From the NCBI RefSeq assembly GCF_000960475.2, contig NZ_JZDQ02000041.1:1-50305 (forward strand): a DNA stretch of 50,305 nucleotides. Direction: 5' to 3'. The notes beneath the pieces are model-generated. The model was given only the letters and a program-made list of their open reading frames with translations, made no database searches and was not told the origin of the DNA. Of this stretch, positions 1 to 8,734 are shown one piece after another (position 1 is the first letter of the stretch; every line of letters begins with the position of its first letter). Position numbers and translations under genes: made by a program. Origin of the DNA: Nocardioides luteus (GTDB lineage Bacteria > Actinomycetota > Actinomycetes > Propionibacteriales > Nocardioidaceae).

Positions 1-10
1 AAAATTTCAG

Positions 11-39
11 GTAGAGGCCGCCCTTTGGGCGGCCTCTAC
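11..39 (+). terminator. Intrinsic-type terminator hairpin
   Basis: A perfect 13-bp inverted repeat (GTAGAGGCCGCCC, loop TTT, then its complement) is followed by TGCTTTTGC. It probably ends a transcript entering from the left edge of the window. The gene it serves lies outside the window. Confidence 0.75.
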
Positions 40-125
40 TGCTTTTGCGGGCACTGATCTTGTCTGCACAATGATCTGGGATCTTTCGAAGTCGGCTGCC
101 GAAGGCAGCAGTGAGGATGGCAGCT

Positions 126-1229
126 ATGGCTGACGAGCGCCGTAGCAACAGAGGCGGTAAGCCCGCCGGACGCCCGGGGCGTCCGAAGAGCTCAGGTTCA
201 TCATCCACCGGAGGCCGAGGCGGCCGACCCGGTGGCGGCGGCCGACCCGGTGCGGGTGCAGGTCGCAGCAGCGACCGTCGTGACGGCGGGGGCGGCCGCG
301 GAGGCGAGCAGCGTCGCGACGGTGGCCGCGGTGGCGACGAGCGCCGCGACGGCAAGCCGTCGACCGGCCGTGGTGGTCCCCGCGCGGGTGGCCGCCCTGA
401 CGGTCCGAAGCGCGGCGATGGCCCCAAGCGCGGCGGCGGTGGCGACCGCAAGGGCGGATACTCCAAGGACCGCGGCGGCAAGCCCGGTGGCAGGCCGCCG
501 CGCCGCTTCGACGAGCCGCGCGAGGAGCGTACGGCGGATCAGCGGGCCTATGACGGTCCGGAGCTGCCGGACGAGGTGACCGGCAAGGAGCTGGATCGCG
601 CGATCGCGGCTCAGCTGCGTGGTCTCCCGGAGAAGCTGGCGGCCCGTATCGCCCGCCACCTGGTCGCCGCCGACATGTACATCGACTCCGACCCCGAGCT
701 GGCCTACCAGCACGCCAAGGCCGCCAAGTCGCGTACGCAGCGCATCGCGGTCATTCGCGAGGCGCTGGGTGAGGCTGCGTACGCTGCCGGCCACTACGCC
801 GAGGCGCTCGCCGAGCTGCGTGCGGCTAAGCGGATGAACGGGGCGACCGCCTACCTGCCCATCATGGCGGACTGCCACCGCGCGCTCGGCCAGCCCGAGC
901 AGGCGATCAAGCTGGCGCACAGCCCGTCCGTGGTGAACTTCGAGGCGCCGGCGAAGGCCGAGATGACGATCGTCGAGGCCGGCGCTCGTCGCGACATGGG
1001 TCAGTACGACGCGGCCCTGCGGATCCTCGAGCAGTCGCCGCTGAACAACAAGAGCCGTGAGGCATGGGTGGTGCGGCTGCGCTACGCGTACGCCGACACG
1101 CTCCAGGACGCCGGCCGGGACAAGGACGCGTTGACCTGGTTCCACCGCACCTACGCGATCGACGCGGACGAGATCACCGACGCCGCGGCGCGCGCCGAGG
1201 CGCTCGAGAAGACGGTCGAGAGGGACTGA
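126..1229 (+). CDS. TPR-repeat protein with an Arg/Gly-rich disordered N-terminus
   Basis: The first ~140 residues are low complexity, dominated by Arg, Gly, Asp and Pro with many RGG, GGR and RDGG clusters. From about residue 155 the protein becomes an ordered alpha-helical region with TPR-like helix pairs (for example around AAYAAGHYAEALAELRAAK and QYDAALRILEQS). RGG-rich tails commonly bind RNA or drive condensation; a role in RNA or ribosome biology is inference only. I chose ATG 126 because GAGG at 113-116 is well spaced from it. GTG 111 and ATG 117 are in-frame alternatives that add 5 or 3 residues. The gene stands alone, followed by a strong terminator. I do not recognise a specific function. 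Confidence 0.85.
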   Translation: MADERRSNRGGKPAGRPGRPKSSGSSSTGGRGGRPGGGGRPGAGAGRSSDRRDGGGGRGGEQRRDGGRGGDERRDGKPSTGRGGPRAGGRPDGPKRGDGPKRGGGGDRKGGYSKDRGGKPGGRPPRRFDEPREERTADQRAYDGPELPDEVTGKELDRAIAAQLRGLPEKLAARIARHLVAADMYIDSDPELAYQHAKAAKSRTQRIAVIREALGEAAYAAGHYAEALAELRAAKRMNGATAYLPIMADCHRALGQPEQAIKLAHSPSVVNFEAPAKAEMTIVEAGARRDMGQYDAALRILEQSPLNNKSREAWVVRLRYAYADTLQDAGRDKDALTWFHRTYAIDADEITDAAARAEALEKTVERD

Positions 1230-1249
1230 GACTCTCTTCGATTCGTGCA

Positions 1250-1291
1250 GCACGTGGCGATCGACAGCTGTGTCGGTCGCCACGTGCCGTT
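1250..1291 (+). terminator. Strong terminator after the TPR gene
   Basis: A 17-bp stem (GCACGTGGCGATCGACA with its partner, one G-U pair) closes a 4-nt GCTG loop and is followed by CGTTTTGC. It starts 20 bases after the TPR stop codon. Confidence 0.8.
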
Positions 1292-1436
1292 TTGCTTCGA
1301 TACTGGAGATCCTGGGTCGGGTAGGTAAGAATAGAGTTCACAACTACATCCATGTGATCCGCCGAAGTGTTTCCTTCACGCACGATCGAGCCCGCTGGGG
1401 AAGGCGTAGCTCGCGCCGCAACGAAGGAGATATTCG

Positions 1437-1967
1437 GTGACCACTCAGATCAAGGACCCGAGCGCCTCGCGTGGTATCGCCCGAGGCGTTGTGTTCGTGC
1501 ATTCGGCTCCCTCCGCGCTCTGCCCTCACATCGAATGGGCCGTGGCGGGGGTGCTTGGCGTGCCGGTCAACTTCGACTGGACGGCGCAGCCCGCCCAGGC
1601 CGGCACCTATCGAGCCGAGCTCTTCTGGTCCGGTGCGGTCGGTTCTGCAGCGTCGATCGCCTCGGCGCTGAAGGGTTGGACGCACCTGCGTTTCGAGGTC
1701 ACCGAGGACGGGACGTCGACCTCCGAGGGTGCGCGTTACTCCTTCACCCCGGACCTCGGCGTCTTCCACGCCGTTACCGGGATGCACGGCGACATCATGA
1801 TCCCCGAGGACCGGCTCAAGGCTGCGGTCGTGAAGGCGGCTCTCGGTGACACCACGCTCGAGCTCGAGGTGGACAAGCTCCTCGGCAAGCCGTGGGACGA
1901 CGAGCTGGAGACCTTCCGCCACGCGGGGGAGGGCGCACCCGTCCGCTGGCTGCACCAGGTCGTCTGA
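1437..1967 (+). CDS. DUF3145 family protein
   Basis: This 176-aa protein matches the actinobacterial DUF3145 family, recognised from its N-terminal GVVFVHSAPSALCPHIEWA segment and its C-terminal PWDDELETFRHAGEG...VRWLHQV segment. The function of the family is unknown to me. The GTG start is preceded by a good ribosome binding site (AAGGAG, 8 bases upstream). There is no signal peptide or membrane segment, so it should be cytoplasmic. It is monocistronic, convergent with the FAS-II operon and separated from it by a bidirectional terminator. Such proteins are near-universal in Actinobacteria, which supports the taxonomic placement. Confidence 0.9.
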   Translation: MTTQIKDPSASRGIARGVVFVHSAPSALCPHIEWAVAGVLGVPVNFDWTAQPAQAGTYRAELFWSGAVGSAASIASALKGWTHLRFEVTEDGTSTSEGARYSFTPDLGVFHAVTGMHGDIMIPEDRLKAAVVKAALGDTTLELEVDKLLGKPWDDELETFRHAGEGAPVRWLHQVV

Positions 1968-2002
1968 GCGACCTGTCGTCGGCCGCAGAGCACGGCCGCG
2001 AA

Positions 2003-2049
2003 AACGCCGAGTCGGCGCGTCATGACGCGCCGACTCGGCGTTGTTTTCG
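2003..2049. terminator. Bidirectional terminator, 40-bp perfect palindrome
   Basis: AACGCCGAGTCGGCGCGTCA is followed directly by its exact complement (2003-2042), flanked by GAAAA on the left and GTTTTC on the right. It lies between the convergent DUF3145 gene and accD and can end both transcripts. Its stem core GCCGAGTCGGCGC recurs in the hairpin at 8652-8724. Confidence 0.85.
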
Positions 2050-2050
2050 G

Positions 2051-3496
2051 TCAGAGGGGGATGTTGCCGTGGGCACCGCGGCGTACGCCGACGGTCTGGA
2101 TCGCGTCCTCGAAGGCAGCAGCGATCGCGCTACGGGTGGCCGACGGCTCGATGACCTCGTCCACGACGCCGATCTCGACGGCCTTGTCGACACCGCCGGC
2201 GAGACGCTCGTGCTCGGCCGCGAGCTCCGCCTCGACCTGAGGGCGGAGGTCGGGAGCGACCTCGGCGAGCTTGCGGCGGTGCAGGATGCGGATGGCGGCG
2301 ACGGGGCCCATGACGGCGACCTCGGCACCCGGCCAGGCGAAGACCTTGGTCGCGCCGAGCGAACGGGCGTTCATGGCGATGTAGGCGCCGCCGTACGTCT
2401 TGCGAGTCACCAGGGTGACCCGGGGGACCACACACTCGCCGAAGGCATGCAGGAGCTTCGCGCCGCGGCGTACGACGCCGTCCCACTCCTGGCCGACACC
2501 CGGCAGGTAGCCGGGGACGTCGACGACGACGATCAGCGGGACGCCGAGTGCGTCGCAGAGGCGTACGAACCGGGAGGCCTTTTCCGCGGAGAGGGAGTCG
2601 AGGCAGCCGCCGAGTCGCAGCGGGTTGTTGGCGACGACGCCGACCGTGCGGCCGCCGAAGCGGCCCAGGGCGGTGACGATGTTGGGTGCCCAGCGGGCGT
2701 GCAGCTCCTGGGCGGTGCCCTCGTCGAGGATGTTCTCGACGAGCGGGTGCACGTCGTAGGCGCGCTTCTTCGACTCCGGCAGCTGCTCGGCGAGGTCCTT
2801 GTCCTCCACAGCGGCGACGTCGAGGCCGCCCTGGGAGCCGAGGAGCGAGGTGACCGTGCGGGCCTTGTCGAGCGCCTCGCGCTCGGACTCGGGTGAGGAT
2901 GTGGACGACGCCGGAGCGGCGCCCGTGCGGCTCGGGACCACCGAGGCGCAGCATGTCGACGTCCTCGCCGGTGACGGAGCGTACGACGTCGGGGCCGGTC
3001 ACGAAGATCCGGCCCTCGGGGCCGAGGATGACGACGTCGGTGAGTGCGGGACCGTACGCAGCGCCGCCGGCGGCCGGGCCGAGGACGACCGAGATCTGCG
3101 GGATCTTGCCGCTGGCCTGGGTCATCGCGTGGAAGATGCGGCCGACCGCGTGCAGGGAGAGTACGCCCTCGGCGAGCCGGGCGCCGCCCGAGTGCCACAG
3201 GCCGATGATCGGGATGCCGTCGGTCATCGCGCGGTGGTAGGCGTCGACGACCACCCGGCAGCCGAGATCGCCCATCGCGCCGCCCATGACGGTGGCGTCC
3301 GAGCAGAAGGCGACCGCGCGGGTGCCGTCGACCTCCCCGACGGCGGCCAGCATGCCGGAGTCGTCGTCGGGGGAGATGAGCGTGACGGTGCCCTCGTCGA
3401 AGAGCGCCTTCAGACGGGTCAGCGGGTTGCGCGGGTCCTGGTCGCGAGGAAGCTTCTGCTTCGTCCCGGGAACCGGCGCAGGGGCCGTGATCGTCA

Positions 3497-3497
<1 letters not shown>
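2051..3497 (-). pseudogene. accD: Acyl-CoA carboxylase carboxyltransferase (AccD6-like), frameshifted
   Basis: The family catalyses transfer of CO2 from biotin to acetyl- or propionyl-CoA, giving malonyl- or methylmalonyl-CoA for fatty-acid synthesis. The N-terminal half (MTITAPAPVPG... to GPEPHGRRSGVVHIL) and the C-terminal half (ESEREALDKARTV... to AHGNIPL) are both well conserved but lie in different frames. The switch is at the G run 2891-2893; one base fewer there restores HILTESEREALDK and a protein of about 481 aa, the normal length. As given, the first frame runs on to 2130 with an unrelated tail. The start ATG overlaps the fabF stop by one base (TGATG). Its place at the end of fabD-fabH-acpP-fabF matches accD6 of mycobacteria. 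It may be a sequencing error rather than a true lesion. Confidence 0.85.
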
Positions 3498-4765
<1,268 letters not shown>

Positions 4766-4811
4766 GTGGTCTCCGTGGGGTGTGTGCGCGTTGGGATCAG
4801 GTGATACAGGT

Positions 4812-4849
4812 CCGGCGGCTCGGCCTGGGAGGGTTGGCCGAGCCGCCGG
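4812..4849 (-). promoter_or_regulatory. Intra-operon hairpin between acpP and fabF
   Basis: A perfect 14-bp stem CCGGCGGCTCGGCC (4836-4849 pairs with 4812-4825) with a 10-nt loop starts 6 bases after the acpP stop. There is no U tract. It may protect the acpP message from 3' decay or partly terminate transcription, so that acpP is made in excess over fabF. That role is inference. Confidence 0.65.
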
Positions 4850-4855
4850 GGCGCG

Positions 4856-5107
4856 TCAGGCGTTCGCGGAAGCCTTCTCGATGAAGCTCACCGCGTCGCC
4901 CACGGTCTTGAGGTTCTTGACCTCCTCGTCGGGGATGGAGACGCCGAACTTCTCCTCGGCGGCAACGACGACCTCGACCATGGACAGCGAGTCGACGTCG
5001 AGGTCGTCGACGAAGGACTTGTCGAGCTGAACGTCGGCGACATCGATGCCGGCGACCTCGTTGACGATCTCGGCGAGGTCGGAGCGGATCTCTTCGGTGG
5101 TGGCCAT
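4856..5107 (-). CDS. acpP: Acyl carrier protein
   Basis: A small acidic 83-aa protein that carries growing acyl chains on a phosphopantetheine arm. The attachment serine is Ser40 in the motif DVDSLSMVEV. Helix II (SLSMVEVVVAAEEKFG) and the acidic DDLDVDS recognition patch are as expected for the family. It lies between fabH and fabF, as acpM does in mycobacteria. GAGAGGAAG precedes the ATG, and an A-rich stretch (CAAAAAATCC on the coding strand, about 5118-5130) could be part of an internal promoter. The strong hairpin after the stop is noted separately. Confidence 0.97.
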   Translation of the reverse strand: MATTEEIRSDLAEIVNEVAGIDVADVQLDKSFVDDLDVDSLSMVEVVVAAEEKFGVSIPDEEVKNLKTVGDAVSFIEKASANA

Positions 5108-5159
5108 GTGTGGTGCTTCCTCTCGGATTTTTTGTGGTGAAACTCTGGCTGGTGCGAAC

Positions 5160-6146
5160 CTACGGGATGACGACGACCTGGGCGGCGTAGACCAGCCCGG
5201 CGCCGAAGGCGATGAGCAGAGCGGTGTCGCCCGACTCCGCCTGGCCCTCCGCGATCATCCGCTCCAGGGCGAGCGGGACCGAGGCGGCCGAGGTGTTGCC
5301 CATGGTGGCGATGTCGCGCGCGATCTTGACCGACTCCGGGAGCTTCATGGAGCGGGCCAGGGCGTCGACGATGCGCATGTTGGCCTGGTGCGGGACGAAG
5401 CAGTCGAGCTCGTCGGCGGTGATGCCTGCCTTCTCGAGCGCCTCCTGGCCGACCTTCGCCATGGCGTAGGAGGCCCAGCGGAAGACGGGGTTGCCCTGCA
5501 TGGTCAGCCAAGGAGTTTCCTTGGCCTCGACCGCCTCGAACCAGTCGGGGGTCTGGATGTGGTCGGCCTTGTCGCCGGAGGAGCCCCACACGACCGGACC
5601 GATGCCGGGCTCGTCGCTCGGGCCCACGACAGCTGCGCCGGCGCCGTCGGCGAAGATGAAGGCGGTGCCGCGATCGTGCGGGTTGGTGATGTCGGAGAGT
5701 CGCTCGACACCGATGACGAGTACGTGACGGGCGCTGCCGCCGCGTACGAAGTCGTTGGCCATCGCGATGCCGTGGCAGAAGCCGGCGCAGGCGGCGGAGA
5801 TGTCGAAGGCGGCCGGGTTGTCGGCGCCGAGCTCGTCGGCGATCAGCGCGGCGACCGCAGGGGTCTGGCGCATGTGGCTGACGGTCGCGACGATGACGCA
5901 GTCGATCTGGTCGATGCCGATCCCGGCGTGCTCGAGAGCCTTGCGAGAGGCGGCGACCGACATCATCTGGACGGTCTCCTCATCGTTCGCCCAGCGGCGC
6001 TCGATGATGCCCGAGCGGGTGCGGATCCACTCGTCGGAGGAGTCGATGAGGTCGACGATCTCGCTGTTGGGGATCACTCGGCTCGGGCGATAGCCGCCGA
6101 CACCGAGGATGCGGGCGTGCGGGGAACCTGTGGGTGCTGAGATCAC
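5160..6146 (-). CDS. fabH: 3-oxoacyl-[ACP] synthase III
   Basis: FabH starts FAS-II by condensing an acyl-CoA with malonyl-ACP. From GTG 6146 the protein is 328 aa with the Cys-His-Asn triad Cys120 (DISAACAGF), His253 (VPHQANMRI) and Asn284 (TMGNTSAAS). I chose GTG 6146 because it overlaps the fabD stop as GTGA and gives a normal N-terminus just before ARILGVGGYRP. A longer in-frame reading from 6224 would overlap fabD by 80 bases and adds a non-family Pro/Gly-rich stretch. The gene is second in the operon and is absent from the equivalent M. tuberculosis cluster, as in streptomycete-type fabD-fabH-acpP-fabF operons. Confidence 0.96.
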   Translation of the reverse strand: MISAPTGSPHARILGVGGYRPSRVIPNSEIVDLIDSSDEWIRTRSGIIERRWANDEETVQMMSVAASRKALEHAGIGIDQIDCVIVATVSHMRQTPAVAALIADELGADNPAAFDISAACAGFCHGIAMANDFVRGGSARHVLVIGVERLSDITNPHDRGTAFIFADGAGAAVVGPSDEPGIGPVVWGSSGDKADHIQTPDWFEAVEAKETPWLTMQGNPVFRWASYAMAKVGQEALEKAGITADELDCFVPHQANMRIVDALARSMKLPESVKIARDIATMGNTSAASVPLALERMIAEGQAESGDTALLIAFGAGLVYAAQVVVIP

Positions 6147-7333
6147 GAGTGCTGCACCCCCGTCGGGTGGAGACGGAGCAGCGGCTGGCCCGGTGAGACC
6201 AGGTCGCCGTCCTCGACCAGCCACTCGATGACCTCGCCACCGTGGGCCGAGGTGATCGCGATCGTGTCACGCAGGCTGGCGATCGCGCCGATCTCGGTGC
6301 CGGCCGGGAGCACGTCCAGCCCGGAGACCGCCTCGGCCAGCGTGAACGTGCCCTTGGCCGGAGCGACCACCATGCGCCACGTCGGCGTGGTCTCGATCGG
6401 GTTGGCCTCGCCGTGCTTCTCGACGAACGCGCGGGCGTCCTCGAGCTGGTCGGGGGTCTTCAGGGCGAAGGTCTCGACGCCCTTGAGGGCGCGCTTGGCG
6501 ATGCCGGTCAGGGTGCCGGCCGGCGGCATCTCCAGGATGCCGGTCACGCCGATGTCGGACATGGTCTCGAGGCAGAGGTCCCAGCGCACGGGGTTTGCGA
6601 TCTGGCCGACGATCCGGTCCAGCGCCTGGGCGCCGTCGTGGACGATGTGGCCGTCCTTGTTGCTGATCAGGCGCGTACGCGGGTCGTGGGTCGAGACGCT
6701 CTGGGCCAGCCGGGCGAGGTGGCCGACGGCGGGCTCCATGTGCTTGGTGTGGAAGGCACCGGCGACGCTGAGCGGCATCAGCCGGGCTTTGGCGGGCGGC
6801 TCGGCGGCGAAGGCCTCGAGCTGCTCCAGCGTGCCCGCCGCGACGATCTGGCCGGGGCCGTTGTCGTTGGCGGGGGTCAGGCGGTGCTTCTCGATGGCGG
6901 CGAGGACCTCCTCGCGAACACCGCCGAGGACCGCGGTCATGCCGGTCGGCGTCTTCGCGGCGGCCTCGGCCATGGACTTGCCACGCTCACGGACGAGCAC
7001 CATCGCCTGCTCGGCGCTGATCGCGCGAGCACCGGCGGCGGCGGTGATCTCACCGACGCTGTGGCCGGCGACTGCGCCGATCTTCGAGAAGGCGTCCGCG
7101 GGCTGCGGGAAGAGCTGCAGCGCCGCGACGAGCCCGGTGGCGACCAGCAGGGGCTGGGCGATCTCGGTGGCGCGGATCGTCTCTGCGTCGGCATTGGTGC
7201 CGTAGTCGATCAGGTCGATGCCTGCGACGGTTGAGAGCCACTCCATACGAGCGGCGAAAGCGGGGTCCTCCAGCCACGGGGTGAGGAATCCTGGTGTCTG
7301 AGCACCTTGTCCTGGGGCGACAATGACGAGCAC
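6143..7333 (-). CDS. fabD: Malonyl-CoA:ACP transacylase with a C-terminal biotinyl/lipoyl-like domain
   Basis: FabD loads malonate from CoA onto ACP. From GTG 7333 it has 396 aa. The transacylase domain (1-305) begins MLVIVAPGQGAQ and shows the nucleophile Ser92 in GHSVGE and His195 in GAFHTKHM. Residues ~320-390 form an extra domain (VVAPAKGTFT ... LVEDGDLVSPGQPLLRLHP) with the spacing of a biotinyl/lipoyl-like hammerhead fold. The position of the modified Lys (AMKM in biotin carriers) reads SLRD, Arg355, so it should not be biotinylated or lipoylated. The usual FabD length is about 310 aa, so this is a fusion. A TTG at 7399 would add 22 residues but lacks family support. A TTGTAG-N5-CTACAA palindrome lies upstream. 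Confidence 0.94.
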   Translation of the reverse strand: MLVIVAPGQGAQTPGFLTPWLEDPAFAARMEWLSTVAGIDLIDYGTNADAETIRATEIAQPLLVATGLVAALQLFPQPADAFSKIGAVAGHSVGEITAAAGARAISAEQAMVLVRERGKSMAEAAAKTPTGMTAVLGGVREEVLAAIEKHRLTPANDNGPGQIVAAGTLEQLEAFAAEPPAKARLMPLSVAGAFHTKHMEPAVGHLARLAQSVSTHDPRTRLISNKDGHIVHDGAQALDRIVGQIANPVRWDLCLETMSDIGVTGILEMPPAGTLTGIAKRALKGVETFALKTPDQLEDARAFVEKHGEANPIETTPTWRMVVAPAKGTFTLAEAVSGLDVLPAGTEIGAIASLRDTIAITSAHGGEVIEWLVEDGDLVSPGQPLLRLHPTGVQHS

Positions 7334-7401
7334 GCAACGATGGTCCCGTCTGGAGGGGTCCTGGTTCACCTTCGGCGGTGACGAAGATGTGTCACGCAAT
7401 C

Positions 7402-7418
7402 TTGTAGGGGTTCTACAA
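7402..7418 (-). promoter_or_regulatory. Probable FasR operator ahead of fabD
   Basis: The perfect inverted repeat TTGTAG-N5-CTACAA sits 69 bases upstream of the fabD start, in the only sizeable gap between the PucR-type regulator gene and fabD. In Streptomyces coelicolor a PucR-like protein, FasR, encoded next to fabD activates the fab operon by binding its promoter. That this palindrome is the site here is inference. Confidence 0.6.
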
Positions 7419-7436
7419 TTCTCGCCGATGCCAGGG

Positions 7437-8624
7437 TCAGTGGTCCTGTTGCCTGCCGAGGATCAGGGCGACCTGCAGCGCCAGAGCGTCACGGGAGTCG
7501 GTCGGGGTGAACCCGGTGAGCTCGGCGACCTGCTTGAGCCGGTAGCGCACCGTGTTGGGGTGCACGAACAGCGTGCGACCGGTGGCCTCGAGGCCGCCTC
7601 CGGCGGCGAAGTACGCCGCGAGCGTCTCGATCAGCGTGCTGCGAGCCTCCACCAGCGGCCGATAGAGATGCTCGATCAGGTAGCGGTGGGCCCACGCGTC
7701 GCCGGCCAGGGCACGCTCGGGCAGGAACGCCTGGCTGCGTGCCGGGCGCGGTGCGTCCGGCCAGCCGGGCGCGGCCCGGTAGGCCGAGAGCGCGGCCCGC
7801 GCGGACTCGGCCGCGGTGGCCAGGCCGGTCGCCATCGGGCCGACCACGACGGGTCCGTCGGCGAAGAGGTCGGCGATCCGCTCGGCGGCCTCGAGAGGGT
7901 CCTCGATACCACCGAGCAGGGCGACGAGACGGTCACCCTGCACCGCGCACAGGGTGTGCATGTCGTGGGCGCGGGCGCGGCGGCGTACCTCCTCCATGGC
8001 GGCGTCCAGGCCGACGCCCTCGGGCGCGTGGCCGAGCACGGCGCACAGCTGCAGGTCGGCGTCCCAGCCGAGCGCGCTGGCCCGCGACAGGACGACCTCG
8101 TCGGTCTCGGCGCGCAGCACCGCGTCGACCACCAGCGCCTCGAGCCGGGCGTCCCAGGCACCGCGCTGCTCGGCCGCGCGGGCGTAGACCTCGGCGGTGG
8201 CGAAGGCGACCTCGCGGGCGTAGCGGCCGATCGCCTCGTGCACGTCAGCGGCGTCCTCGGGACCGAGGAGGTGGTCGATGTTGGCCTCGACCACCTCGAT
8301 GGAGAGGCGCACGAGGTCGACGGTCTGCTGGAGGGTGATGATGCCGGTCAGCGCACGGGGCGCGACGCCGAACATCGACGCGGCCAGGTCGGGCTTGGCG
8401 GTGTCGGCGGAGGCACCGCCGGCGTACCAGCCGACGAACTCCTTGATGCCGGCCTGGACGATCAGGCCGACCAGGGAGCGGTTCTTCGCGGAGAGGTCCT
8501 TGAACCACGGCATCGCGTCATCCATACGCGACGTGGCGGCCGTCGCCAGTCGGCCGGTCGCGCGCCGCAGCGCCTGCGCGGTGCGCTGGCGAGTAGGAGG
8601 AATCACTGCGGTCACGTTGTCCAT
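7437..8624 (-). CDS. fasR: PucR-type transcriptional regulator of fatty-acid synthesis (FasR-like)
   Basis: A 395-aa PucR-family regulator. It has a middle GGDEF-related/CdaR-like region and a C-terminal PucR helix-turn-helix: ETLAAYFAAGGGLEATGRTL followed by FVHPNTVRYRLKQVAELTG. It lies immediately upstream of fabD and downstream of aceE, the conserved place of Rv2242 in mycobacteria and of fasR in Streptomyces. It probably activates the fab operon. I start at ATG 8624 (MDNVTAVIPPTRQ). Upstream in-frame starts at 8651 and 8666 fall inside the aceE terminator hairpin. GTACTAAG about 7-14 bases upstream could be a -10 element of a leaderless transcript. Confidence 0.9.
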   Translation of the reverse strand: MDNVTAVIPPTRQRTAQALRRATGRLATAATSRMDDAMPWFKDLSAKNRSLVGLIVQAGIKEFVGWYAGGASADTAKPDLAASMFGVAPRALTGIITLQQTVDLVRLSIEVVEANIDHLLGPEDAADVHEAIGRYAREVAFATAEVYARAAEQRGAWDARLEALVVDAVLRAETDEVVLSRASALGWDADLQLCAVLGHAPEGVGLDAAMEEVRRRARAHDMHTLCAVQGDRLVALLGGIEDPLEAAERIADLFADGPVVVGPMATGLATAAESARAALSAYRAAPGWPDAPRPARSQAFLPERALAGDAWAHRYLIEHLYRPLVEARSTLIETLAAYFAAGGGLEATGRTLFVHPNTVRYRLKQVAELTGFTPTDSRDALALQVALILGRQQDH

Positions 8625-8651
8625 TCTTGCGCTTAGTACATCTGATGACAT

Positions 8652-8724
8652 GCCGAGTCGGCGCATCCGACCCCTCTGGCTCGCTTCACTTCGCCAGACA
8701 CGGGGTCAGATGCGCCGACTCGGC
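8652..8724 (-). terminator. Long hairpin after aceE
   Basis: The outer arms are a perfect 16-bp repeat (GCCGAGTCGGCGCATC at 8652-8667, complement at 8709-8724). Inner arms GACCCC/GGGGTC and TCTGGC/GCCAGA continue the stem almost to the apex. It lies 10 bases after the aceE stop and has no long U tract. The core GCCGAGTCGGCGC is identical to that of the palindrome at 2003-2042. Confidence 0.7.
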
Positions 8725-8734
8725 GCCACGACGA

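Noticed and set aside
201..1283. Long minus-strand ORF (360 codons) opposite the TPR gene
   Set aside because: It is the GC-rich shadow of the Arg/Gly repeats, low in complexity with no domain, and the plus-strand frame has a real TPR region, start site and terminator.
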